From: Candidatus Aminicenantota bacterium
GTDB lineage: Bacteria > Acidobacteriota > Aminicenantia > UBA2199
Reading direction: 5' to 3'
DNA: 12,490 nucleotides
Assembly (NCBI GenBank): GCA_030639705.1
Contig: DAOWKX010000111.1
Span: forward strand, 1-12,490
A program made the position numbers and the translations under genes. This document shows, piece after piece, positions 1-7,700 of the stretch. The notes beneath the pieces are model-generated. The model had not been told where the DNA came from, searched no databases, and worked only from the letters and a program-made list of their open reading frames with translations. Each line of letters opens with the position of its first letter. The first letter of the stretch is position 1.

Positions 1-1
1 C

Positions 2-814
2 CTGGGAAAATCCGGTACTGGCAAGGAGCTTGTTGCCCGGGAAATCCATGTTCAAAGTAAACGAGGTTCACATTCCTTTATTCCCATTGACTGCCCCACT
101 ATTCCCAAGGACCTTTTTGAAACGGAATTATTCGGCTATGAGAAAGGAGCCTTCACAGATGCCAAGGCCCAGAAAATGGGCCGCATCGAACTGGCCCACC
201 AGGGAACATTGTTCCTGGATGAGATAGCTGATTTACCTCTGGCCCTGCAGGCCAAACTGTTGCGTTTTTTAGAAACCTCAGAATTTTTCCGTATCGGCGG
301 AACCAGAACGGTAAAGGTGAATGCGCGTATTCTTGCTTCTACCAATCAACAATTGTCTAAATTGGTAGCTGAAGGCCGATTTCGTGAAGATCTTTTTTAT
401 CGCCTGCAGGTGGTGGTGATTCAGTTGCCCGATTTAAAGGAAAGAGGTGATGATATCAAAATGTTAGCCCAACACTTCTTAGCTGAAATAAATACCAGAA
501 AAGGAACAACCAGAGAACTGAGTAAAGAGCAGGTTCAGATGCTGCTGTCCCATGACTGGCCGGGGAATGTACGGGAGTTGAAAAATGTAATGGAAAGTTT
601 TTCAGTGATGGAAGAGTTTCCACTAAGTATCAAAAAAAGTACGGATTTTAATAAAAGTTATAAAGAGGCAAGAATCAAAGCTATTGAATCTTTTGAAAGG
701 GCATATATAAAAAAAGCCCTTGAAAATAATCAACATAATATTACCCGGACTGCCAAGGAAATCGGCATCTCCAGAGAGGAACTATCCCGAAAAATAAAAA
801 AATTGAATCTATAA
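2..814 (+). CDS. Sigma54-dependent transcriptional activator (NtrC-type), 5' end outside window
   Basis: This enhancer-binding ATPase remodels RNA polymerase-sigma54 at -24/-12 promoters. The reading frame is open from base 2, so the gene starts upstream of the window and only 270 residues are visible. Visible parts, numbered from the first codon: Walker A GKSGTGKE at residues 2-9 (K replaces the usual E of GESGTGKE); the sigma54-contacting loop as GAFTDA at 49-54 (canonical GAFTGA); Walker B TLFLDEIADL with D73-E74; the FREDLFYRL segment of AAA+ activators; and a C-terminal Fis-type helix-turn-helix (ITRTAKEIGISREELSRKIK) ending at the stop. Whether the missing N-terminus is a receiver, GAF, PAS or FHA domain cannot be seen. 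The GAFTDA variant is known in many natural activators, so it does not imply loss of function. The gene ends at a strong terminator. The family call is certain; the target genes are unknown. Confidence 0.95.
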   Translation: MGKSGTGKELVAREIHVQSKRGSHSFIPIDCPTIPKDLFETELFGYEKGAFTDAKAQKMGRIELAHQGTLFLDEIADLPLALQAKLLRFLETSEFFRIGGTRTVKVNARILASTNQQLSKLVAEGRFREDLFYRLQVVVIQLPDLKERGDDIKMLAQHFLAEINTRKGTTRELSKEQVQMLLSHDWPGNVRELKNVMESFSVMEEFPLSIKKSTDFNKSYKEARIKAIESFERAYIKKALENNQHNITRTAKEIGISREELSRKIKKLNL

Positions 815-825
815 TTGAAGGGTAG

Positions 826-856
826 GGGGCCAAATTTAATTTGGCCCCGTTTTTTT
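826..856 (+). terminator. Rho-independent terminator of the sigma54 activator gene
   Basis: A perfect 10-bp stem (GGGGCCAAAT at 826-835 with ATTTGGCCCC at 839-848) closes a 3-nt loop. After one G it is followed by seven T (850-856). It starts 12 bp after the activator stop codon. On the minus strand no T-run follows the stem, so it is a good terminator only for rightward transcription, although the leftward barrel gene ends just beyond it. Confidence 0.93.
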
Positions 857-877
857 CTTAGTGCAGTTAGTTAAAAA

Positions 878-1747
878 TCAGAACCTAATTTTTATACCGA
901 TCCTGATTAGAAAACCTGAAAAGTCTACCACAGCTTCTCTCGCATTTCTTGCTTCGGCCCCAGTTGGTTCTTCTGTACGTATTTTTACTATAGGATACCA
1001 ATCCGACAACCAACTTGAGTAATATTCGAAATAATAAAGTACCCCTTCTGTTGTACCACCATCTGGTTTATAGTTACTCCATACTTGTTCTCCTTCAAAG
1101 CCGCTGATTTTGGCATATCTCCCCTGACCTTCGAACACCAGGGAAATATTTTTGGAAATGTCGTATTCAAATCCCAATCCTCCCTGAAATCCTATACCAC
1201 TGGCACTTGCCTCCTGGCTACGAGAAGACCAGCCAGTACTCCATTCATCACGATAGTTATCGGAAAATTTGGCAAAATAATATCCCGGCCCACCGTTTAA
1301 GAAAAATCGAACTTTGGAAGATATGGGAAAAGAGTAATAAACTCCTATTATGATTGGGACAGCGCTCATTTTAGTTTCGTAGGTTTTGGAATAAGTATCA
1401 TTCATGATTATCTCGTTGGAATTCTTTTTACTGTCACCATTAATATAACCAAAGCCGATGCTCAGTCCAAAGCGCTTATTCAGATAAATTATCACATCGG
1501 TTTGAAAATCGAATCCCCAATTAATAGCATTAAATTCTCCTTCAGTAGTGATACTGCCGTACACGGTTTCTGCATCTTTCCAGTGATCGGTAAATCCTTG
1601 TCTGACAGTATTGGGATCTCCGACTGAAAGGTAGTCCATTCCACCGGAAATTTTGACTCCGAATTTCAGTTTTCCGGCCTTAATGGAACCGGGTAAAAGC
1701 AATAGAAACGATAAACAAATGGTTAAAAAAAATAATTTTTTCTTCAT
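878..1747 (-). CDS. Outer-membrane beta-barrel protein
   Basis: A 289-residue exported protein. Residues 1-24 form a classical signal peptide: a lysine-rich start, a hydrophobic core and a likely signal peptidase I site after SIKA. The mature part alternates polar and hydrophobic residues with many Gly and aromatic residues, typical of transmembrane strands. The segment GIGFQGGLGFEYDISKNISL followed by VFEGQGRY resembles the strand-turn-strand pattern of small OmpW/OmpA-like barrels (PF13505 type). It ends in ...IRIGIKIRF with a terminal Phe, the signal read by the BAM complex. The start is supported by AAGGAG (1755-1760) 7 nt upstream. It lies 17 bp downstream of the receiver gene and is probably co-transcribed with it. 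No ligand or transport role can be read from the sequence; a structural or small-molecule channel role is possible. Confidence 0.8.
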   Translation of the reverse strand: MKKKLFFLTICLSFLLLLPGSIKAGKLKFGVKISGGMDYLSVGDPNTVRQGFTDHWKDAETVYGSITTEGEFNAINWGFDFQTDVIIYLNKRFGLSIGFGYINGDSKKNSNEIIMNDTYSKTYETKMSAVPIIIGVYYSFPISSKVRFFLNGGPGYYFAKFSDNYRDEWSTGWSSRSQEASASGIGFQGGLGFEYDISKNISLVFEGQGRYAKISGFEGEQVWSNYKPDGGTTEGVLYYFEYYSSWLSDWYPIVKIRTEEPTGAEARNAREAVVDFSGFLIRIGIKIRF

Positions 1748-1764
1748 TTTTTTTCTCCTTAAAT

Positions 1765-2148
1765 TTAAATTTTTACATTTTTTGCCATTATATTTTTAAC
1801 TTTTTCCCTGAAGTCCCTGGGGGAAAAAGGTTTTTCCATATATGCTTCTCCTGCCTCCTGTTTAGCACTTTTAGCCAGCGGTGAGTCCCCGAATCCAGTA
1901 ATAATCAGAACTGGAATCTTTTGGTTGAATCTTTTAAAAATGTCCAGGCCGGTCAGGCCATTTAAAAAGAGGTCGGTTATAATCAGGTCAAAACTTTCCC
2001 GGGAAATTTTTTGCAAAGCCTGCTGGCTGTTTTGAGCTTCGGTCAGATCATACATTTTGGATTTTAAAAGAAGTATAATAGCTTTACGCATGGTGGAATC
2101 ATCCTCAATTATTAATATCTTCTTCCTGGCTGTGTCTTTAGAAAGCAT
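1765..2148 (-). CDS. Stand-alone response regulator receiver (REC) domain protein
   Basis: A CheY-like receiver that would take a phosphoryl group from a histidine kinase. With the ATG at 2148 it is 127 residues long, essentially one REC domain with no output domain. Key residues in this numbering: acidic pair D16-D17 (in ILIIEDDS), phosphoacceptor D59 (in LIITDLFLNG), switch Thr T84 (in LIITGFG) and conserved Lys K106 (in MEKPFSP). The start is uncertain: neither the ATG at 2148 nor the in-frame TTG at 2232 has a clear Shine-Dalgarno sequence. I chose 2148 because the REC fold begins only 9 residues later and the extra 28 residues of the longer form do not look like part of the domain. It sits directly upstream of the barrel protein gene. 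Without an output domain it must act through protein contacts, perhaps in a phosphorelay; no kinase is visible in the window. Confidence 0.9.
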   Translation of the reverse strand: MLSKDTARKKILIIEDDSTMRKAIILLLKSKMYDLTEAQNSQQALQKISRESFDLIITDLFLNGLTGLDIFKRFNQKIPVLIITGFGDSPLAKSAKQEAGEAYMEKPFSPRDFREKVKNIMAKNVKI

Positions 2149-2217
2149 CCGGAAAATGGTTGCAAATCTGCTGCCAACTTCTGGGATTTGAATGCCATGG
2201 TTGAAGACTATTGATAA

Positions 2218-2229
2218 CAAAAGCTTTTG
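2218..2229. repeat. 12-bp perfect palindrome
   Basis: CAAAAGCTTTTG is fully self-complementary. It lies 70 bp upstream of the chosen ATG of the receiver gene, or just inside the longer TTG-started form. It could be a dimeric operator; function unknown. Confidence 0.45.
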
Positions 2230-2271
2230 CAAAAATCAGGGATAAATACAAATTTCTGGTATATTATGATA

Positions 2272-2292
2272 GTGTGAGGTAAAGGCTCACAC
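2272..2292. repeat. Inverted repeat GTGTGAG-N7-CTCACAC
   Basis: A perfect 7-bp dyad with a 7-bp centre (GTAAAGG). No T-run follows on either strand, so it is not an intrinsic terminator. The half-site TGTGA/TCACA recurs in a second dyad about 88 bp to the right, which suggests a shared DNA-binding protein, possibly of the CRP/FNR type but with wider spacing than the classical six. Confidence 0.5.
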
Positions 2293-2360
2293 ATCAAGAT
2301 TAAAAAAATAAGAGAACTCTGAATTTGCTTAATATCAGGGTAAAAAAGGGAATATCCAGG

Positions 2361-2378
2361 TGTGATAATTTTCTCACA
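2361..2378. promoter_or_regulatory. Inverted repeat TGTGA-N8-TCACA, possible operator
   Basis: Half-sites TGTGA (2361-2365) and TCACA (2374-2378) surround an 8-bp AT-rich centre. The halves match the CRP consensus, but the spacing is 8 rather than 6. It lies about 47 bp upstream of the -35 box of the promoter at 2425-2453, a plausible position for an activator. Confidence 0.4.
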
Positions 2379-2424
2379 GTTAATCCAACGGATGATGAAC
2401 AAAGAGGTTTCCCGGTCGCCTCAG

Positions 2425-2453
2425 TTGAAAAGCAGACCTGTTTCAATTATAAT
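2425..2453 (+). promoter_or_regulatory. Sigma70-type promoter for the GHL15-like gene
   Basis: TTGAAA (2425-2430), a 17-bp spacer, then a perfect TATAAT (2448-2453). Transcription would start near 2460, about 45 nt before the ATG at 2505. Confidence 0.7.
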
Positions 2454-2504
2454 ACTATTACCATTGGTTGAAAAGTAAACACCAAAGTATAAAGGTTCTT
2501 TGAG

Positions 2505-4067
2505 ATGAAAGAATGTTTGAAAACCCTGGTTGGCTTGATTATTTTATCCATTTTAATTTCAGGTCAGGGGTGTGATGACGTTTCTGATGGGGACATCACG
2601 CCTATAGATTTTAATCCTGCTTATCCGCGGCTGTCCATGTGGTGGCCGGATTCCTGGAACCAGGACCCCCAGGAACTTGCCCGATACGATTATATCGGAT
2701 GGGGAAACTGGGAAGATGAAAATTCCCTGACTCTTCTCAAACAATTGAACCCCGATCAACTTCACTTTACAGCCATTAGTGTCACGGAAACCTGCTGGGA
2801 ATCCTGGGAATATGACAGTGCTCTCGTATCTCAAATTCCGGACCTCTGGTTCCTTACCCAGGTGGGGTCTACGATTGTCACCGATGTAGATGAGAACCAG
2901 ACAATCATTGAGGTGGCTGAAACCCGGGATGGTAATGGAACCCCTTTATTTGAAGCCGGTGACATCCTGGCCTGCGGCTTTGAATCCATGCGACTTCTGG
3001 CTGTTAATCATATACAAAGAACCTTGATCTTAGAACGTGGATTTGTCAGGGAAGCTGCCAGTCATTCAACCGGAGATCGAATCGCTGCCCACATTGAGTT
3101 TTGGCCTGAAACCTGGGTGATGAACTTGAGTACTTTATGCCCGACGGTTGATGTGGGTAACGGGCCGGAGAGTTGGGTGGATTGGGCGCTGAGGAATTAT
3201 ATCCCTTATTACTGGCCAAATCAACGGGACGGCTTCCTCATCGATCGAATCGAGGATTCCCAGAGCTGGCTGGTATATGAGAAAGCCTATGGGCGAACCA
3301 TTGACCCGGATTGTTCCAATCGACTGGTGGAAGATGGTTATCAAACCTTTGATGCGGCGTGGCAGGAGGGCATTCGCGGATTTTTGCCCGGGATCCGGGA
3401 AATGCTTCAAGGGAAACCACTGTTTGGAAATACCTTTGGCGCCTATAACGACTTGCTGAATGGTTCCATTTGGGAGAGCTGCCCGGGAAATTGGAGCGAT
3501 ACTGTCCCGGAAGTATTTACAGACTGGGCCCAACGAGTGTTGAGAGCAGATGGTTATATTGAAGTGTCAAAAAAAGGCTATTCCCCAAATTTTAGTACGG
3601 TGGAAACCTATGAACTGGAGGAATATCTACCAAATCCGGAAGTAAACAACCCGCTTCTTGATCCCAATTTCGAACCTAATTATCAGCGCATGCGATTCGG
3701 TATCACCACAGCATTGTTAGGGGATGGGTACTTCTCTTATGAAATCAACACCAACGGCCATGGCACCCTGGGACTCATGTGGTTTGATGAGTATGACAAT
3801 GTGGGTGAAGGCCGGGGATATTTGGGTTATCCGGCAGGTGATGCATATGTAATCCTTGATCTGGGGGCATCCGGCCAGGTTTTCAGGAGGGATTACGATG
3901 ATGGTATTGTCCTCTGTAATCCGTCGGGTAACCGGGTAAACGTTAACCTGGGGGGTATTTACAGGCTTATCCGGGGCACCCAGGTTACCCATGTCAATAC
4001 AGGAGAAAATGTAAGTGTAATTAGCCTTTTATCCCGGGACGGGCGAATCCTATTAAAAATTGATTAA
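2505..4067 (+). CDS. Exported GHL15-like putative glycoside hydrolase, probable lipoprotein
   Basis: 520 residues. The N-terminus is a signal peptide ending ...LISGQGC with Cys23. The Cys and Gly(-1) fit lipoprotein processing, but Gln at -2 and Gly at -3 are weak, so lipidation is only likely. The body reads like the hypothetical glycosyl hydrolase family GHL15 (PF14885), a predicted TIM barrel: RLSMWWPDSW near the mature N-terminus, a strand end DGFLIDRIED (D242, D247, E250, D251) offering acidic catalytic candidates, RMRFGITTALLGDGYFSYE, and MWFDEYDNVGEG (D428, E429, D431). Residues 120-196 form a beta-rich insert. The C-terminal VLCNPSGNRVNVNLGG stretch looks like the beta-sandwich that often follows such barrels. 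An AAAGG (2491-2495) 9 nt upstream is a modest ribosome site. The substrate is unknown. The family is assigned from remembered motif patterns, not from a search. Confidence 0.7.
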   Translation: MKECLKTLVGLIILSILISGQGCDDVSDGDITPIDFNPAYPRLSMWWPDSWNQDPQELARYDYIGWGNWEDENSLTLLKQLNPDQLHFTAISVTETCWESWEYDSALVSQIPDLWFLTQVGSTIVTDVDENQTIIEVAETRDGNGTPLFEAGDILACGFESMRLLAVNHIQRTLILERGFVREAASHSTGDRIAAHIEFWPETWVMNLSTLCPTVDVGNGPESWVDWALRNYIPYYWPNQRDGFLIDRIEDSQSWLVYEKAYGRTIDPDCSNRLVEDGYQTFDAAWQEGIRGFLPGIREMLQGKPLFGNTFGAYNDLLNGSIWESCPGNWSDTVPEVFTDWAQRVLRADGYIEVSKKGYSPNFSTVETYELEEYLPNPEVNNPLLDPNFEPNYQRMRFGITTALLGDGYFSYEINTNGHGTLGLMWFDEYDNVGEGRGYLGYPAGDAYVILDLGASGQVFRRDYDDGIVLCNPSGNRVNVNLGGIYRLIRGTQVTHVNTGENVSVISLLSRDGRILLKID

Positions 4068-4069
4068 AA

Positions 4070-4087
4070 CCGTTTTCCTGTGAACGG
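4070..4087. repeat. Small hairpin after the GHL15-like gene
   Basis: CCGTT (4070-4074) can pair with AACGG (4083-4087) across an 8-nt loop just after the stop codon. A second weak hairpin AATGC-TTG-GCATT follows at 4089-4101. Neither is followed by a clean T-run, so termination here is only a possibility. Confidence 0.3.
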
Positions 4088-4212
4088 CAATGCTTGGCAT
4101 TTTGACAATTCTCACTTTTCTTTCAACTACTTCATTTGCATCTGGGTGAATAACCATGTGCTCAAGAATATTCATCACCGTCAATTTTTTGACAATCGAT
4201 GATAAATCTGCT

Positions 4213-4240
4213 TTGAATATATGTTGATCTATACTATAAT
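4213..4240 (+). promoter_or_regulatory. Sigma70-type promoter for the VanZ-family gene
   Basis: TTGAAT (4213-4218), a 16-bp spacer and a perfect TATAAT (4235-4240). The expected transcript start near 4247 leaves only about 9 nt before the ATG at 4256, so translation may start on a very short leader, or at a later in-frame ATG at 4298. Confidence 0.6.
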
Positions 4241-4255
4241 GAGTCCAAATTCCAG

Positions 4256-4633
4256 ATGATATATTTTTTGAAAACAAATTTGCCGTGGATTTTAATAATG
4301 ATTGGAATAACCATCCAATCCTGTTTCTCGGAAATATCACTGCCTGATATCGGAATAAATGCTATGGACAAAATACTGCATTTTATTATTTTTGGGATTA
4401 TGGGCTGGTTTTTGTGTAGAGGAATGTATCTTTCTAAAAACCACTGGGTGAAAAAAAACTATTTTTTAATTGCTCTTGGCATTGGGATAATTTTTGCCTT
4501 TTCTGATGAATGGCATCAGTCTTTTGTAGAGGGTCGCTATTCTTCTTTTGCCGATTGGATTGCTGACACAGCTGGAATTATCATTTTCTGCTTGCTTTAT
4601 CAAAAAATTAAAACAACTGATAGAGGAGTTTGA
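4256..4633 (+). CDS. VanZ-family integral membrane protein
   Basis: A 125-residue protein with about four hydrophobic segments: one near the N-terminus (PWILIMIGITIQ), one after the DKILHF motif, one around FLIALGIGIIFAF and one at the C-terminus (AGIIIFCLLY). The VanZ-like signature is clear: MDKILHFIIFGIMGWFL, then FSDEWHQSFVEGRYSSFADW followed by IADTAG. VanZ itself gives low-level teicoplanin resistance, but most family members are small membrane proteins of unknown role in the envelope, so no resistance function is claimed. The start at 4256 has no good ribosome binding site; the in-frame ATG at 4298 would remove most of the first hydrophobic segment. It is a single gene between two rightward genes with their own promoters. 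Confidence 0.88.
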   Translation: MIYFLKTNLPWILIMIGITIQSCFSEISLPDIGINAMDKILHFIIFGIMGWFLCRGMYLSKNHWVKKNYFLIALGIGIIFAFSDEWHQSFVEGRYSSFADWIADTAGIIIFCLLYQKIKTTDRGV

Positions 4634-4686
4634 CTTTATTTTCCAGATAGGATCATTTGTGGATTGTGGTTGTTTATGAGTTTTTC

Positions 4687-4715
4687 TTGATGAGAAAGAA
4701 AATATATAATAGAAT
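4687..4715 (+). promoter_or_regulatory. Probable promoter of the Tricorn-like protease gene
   Basis: TTGATG (4687-4692), a 17-bp spacer and TAGAAT (4710-4715). An overlapping perfect TATAAT lies at 4705-4710 but would be only 12 bp from the same -35 box. It lies about 40 bp upstream of the ATG at 4754. Confidence 0.5.
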
Positions 4716-4753
4716 ATTACTAATAATGATTGAGAGCAAATTATGGAGGCAAT

Positions 4754-7700
4754 ATGTTGTCGAAAATTTATAAAACCAGTGTTTTCATTTCGATTTTATT
4801 GATATCAGGATTCAATTTGAATGCTCAGGTTGATGCGCGGATGCTCAGGTATCCGGATGTTTCATATGACCAGATATGTTTTATTTATGCTGGTGACATT
4901 TGGGTGGTTCCCAAAGCCGGAGGCCTGGCCTCCCGGTTGAGCTCGCCTCCCGGAGAAGAATCTTTTCCTCGATTTTCTCCGGACGGCTCAAAAATTGTTT
5001 TCAGCGGGAACTATGATGGTAACACAGATCTTTATGTTATCCCGGCCATGGGGGGCACGCCGGAGCGTCTGACTTTTCATGGTATGCCCGACCGGGTTCT
5101 CGACTGGTATCCTGATGGAAATATGATTCTGTATGCCTCCTACAAGGAGAGTGGAAGATCGAGATTCAACCAGTTCTTTTCTATCAATGCCAAAGGTGGC
5201 TTGCCTCAGAAATTACCAATACCCTATGGAGAATTTGGTTCGATCTCCCCGGACGGTAAAACCCTGGCTTATATTCCTATTGCCCGTGATTTTCGTACCT
5301 GGAAAAGATACCGGGGAGGGATGGCACCCGATATATGGCTTTTTGATCTGACCACCTATGAGGCCAGCAATATAACCAATCATGTGGCCAACGACACCCA
5401 GCCCATGTGGAATGAAGACGAACTCTATTTCCTATCGGATCGGGGACCGTATTCACGCCACAATATCTGGAAACACAATGTAAAGAACAAAAAAACAGAG
5501 CAGATTACCCGTTTTAAAGATTTTGACATTCATTTTCCGGCTATCGGGTCCGGTGATATGGTATTTGAAGCAGGTGGAAGATTGTATCTTCTGGATCTGA
5601 ATTCCAAAGAGACCAAAGAGGTTAAAATTCAGATTGTAACAGATATGCTTACCATGAAACCAAGATTCAAGAATGTTTCTAAACTGATCACAAATATCTG
5701 GACATCTCCCCAGGGGAAAAGGGTTTTGATAGAGGCCCGGGGTGAACTTTTTGATGTTCCGGCTGAGAAAGGAGTGATAAAGAATATTACCCGGTCTTCC
5801 GGAATAGCTGAAAGGTATCCGGCCTGGTCTCCGGATGGAAAACAGATTGCCTACTGGAGCGATCGATCCGGGGAATACCAGTTAACCATTCGATCTCTTG
5901 ATTGCATGGAGAAAGAGACTCGGTTGACATCATTTAAATCAGGTTATGGCTATCAACCCTATTGCTCTCCCGATAGCAAAAAGATTGTATTTATTGACCA
6001 GGCTATGAGAATCAGGTTGTATGATCTGAATACAAAGAAGTTGAAGGATGTTGATCAGGGATTGTGGATGTACCATTACGGATTAACGTATTTCAGGGTC
6101 AGCTGGTCTTCAGACAGCAGGTGGCTGGCGTATGGCAGAGGAATTGAAAACAGAAATGGAGCCATTTTTCTCTATGATACAACCGAAAGTAAAAAGTATC
6201 AGGTAACCTCAGGGTATTATTATGATTATCACCCTGCCTTTGATCCTGAAGGTAAGTATTTATATTTTTTCTCCAACAGAACCTTTCAACCAGCATATAG
6301 TGATCTGGACAATTCCTTTATTTATTCCAATACCACCAATGTGGTTGCGGTTTCTCTCAGATCAGATATCCCTTCAATTTTAGCTCCGGAGAATGATAAG
6401 GATGAAGCGAAAAAAAAGGGAGAAAAAGAGCCAGAGGATAAAAACAAGACAAAAGACAATAAGAAAAAAAAGGAAACCAAAAAGCCGGTTGAAATTGATC
6501 TAAAGGATTTTGAAACCAGACTGGTAGTCCTGCCTGCCAAGGCCGGGAATTATTATTTAATGGAAGCGGCACCAGGAAAAATCGTTTATATGAAAATTCC
6601 GCGAACGGGATCGGGTGAGCAAGGGAATACCCTGGTTTATTATGATATAAAGGATCGCAAGGAGCAGACCGTGATTACCGGGATCGACGGTTATAGGCTG
6701 ACATATGATAAGAAGAAGGTTCTGGTTACTGCTAAAGGGAAGTTGGCGGTTCTTGAGTTGAAAGAGAAACAGAAAATGGAAAAAATTGTTCCTACTGCCG
6801 GTCTCGAGATTAAACTGAATCCTGCTCAGGAATGGAACCAGATTTTTAACGATGTTTGGCGGCTGGCCAGGGACTATTTCTATGATGCGGATATGCATGG
6901 TGTGGACTGGGCGAAAGTCCGTGATCACTATAGTCGCCTGTTGAGAAATGTGGTAACCCGGAGAGATTTGAATTTTGTTATCGGCGAGATGATTGCCGAA
7001 CTGAATGCGTCTCACACCTATCGAGGTGGTGGCGATATAGAAACAGCCTCAACCAGAAAGGTCGGTTATTTAGGGATCAACTGGACCGTGGACAAGAAAT
7101 TTTATCGAGTCGAAGAGATTATAAAAGGGGCAGTATGGGATACTGAGGTACGGTCTCCATTATCCGAGTCCGGGGTAAAAATCAAGGAGGGTGATTATAT
7201 TTTGGCTGTTAACGGAATCCCGCTTAAATCCAAACAAAGTCCTTATGCTGCCTTCCAGGGTCTGGAAGGACATACCGTAGAGCTAACCTTCAATGAAAAA
7301 CCGACCTGGAGCGGTGCCAAAAAGGCCGTAATAAAAACCCTTAAACTTCGACAGGAAATGCGTTTAAGACATCTGAACTGGATCGAATCCAACCGAAAAT
7401 TTGTAGATAAATTATCCTCTGGTAAGGTGGGTTACATCTATGTCAGGAGCACAGGTATCGATGGTCAGAATGAATTAGTGAGACAGTTCAGAGCTCAGTT
7501 TCATAAGGATGGCCTCATCATTGATGAACGGTTTAACAGTGGCGGACAGATTCCGGATAGGTTTATTGAATTGTTGGATCGAAAACCGCTTGCCTTCTGG
7601 GCGGTTAGAGATGGCGCTACCTGGCAGTGGCCTCCGGTGGGACACTTTGGGCCCAAAGTCATGCTGATCAATGGTTGGAGCGGATCGGGTGGTGATGCCT

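Larger units (their letters stand above)
2149..2504. other. Divergent intergenic regulatory region
   Basis: About 350 bp between the leftward receiver gene and the rightward GHL15-like gene (about 270 bp if the receiver starts at the TTG at 2232). I see no convincing coding sequence. It holds a 12-bp palindrome, two dyads with TGTGA/TCACA half-sites, a strong rightward promoter and a short direct repeat GTTGAAAAG (2424-2432 and 2467-2475) flanking that promoter's -10 box. No clear sigma70 or sigma54 promoter for the receiver gene was recognised. Confidence 0.6.

Noticed and set aside
2149..2232. N-terminal extension of the receiver protein from a TTG start at 2232
   Set aside because: The 28 added residues do not look like part of a receiver domain, no Shine-Dalgarno sequence precedes the TTG, and the 12-bp palindrome falls at its first codons. 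It is kept only as an alternative.
2208..2402. 64-codon leftward open frame upstream of the receiver gene
   Set aside because: It lies in the AT-rich regulatory region and spans both dyads; its product shows no domain and there is no ribosome binding site.
2233..2504. Sigma54 promoter for the receiver/barrel operon
   Set aside because: I looked for GG-N10-GC elements of the TGGCAC-N5-TTGCA type on the minus strand; only an isolated TTGCA was found, with no matching GG upstream.
4053..4340. 95-codon leftward open frame between the GHL15-like and VanZ-family genes
   Set aside because: It overlaps both neighbours, has no ribosome binding site at its first or internal ATG codons, and resembles no family I know. 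The frame also runs across the promoter of the VanZ-family gene. A decayed gene remnant cannot be excluded.
4256..4633. Glycopeptide resistance gene
   Set aside because: VanZ-family similarity alone does not indicate resistance; there are no other van genes and the family is widespread in bacteria with no such phenotype.
6557..7015. 152-codon leftward open frame inside the protease gene
   Set aside because: It is antisense to a well-supported coding region whose domains are conserved throughout; the product has no recognisable motif.
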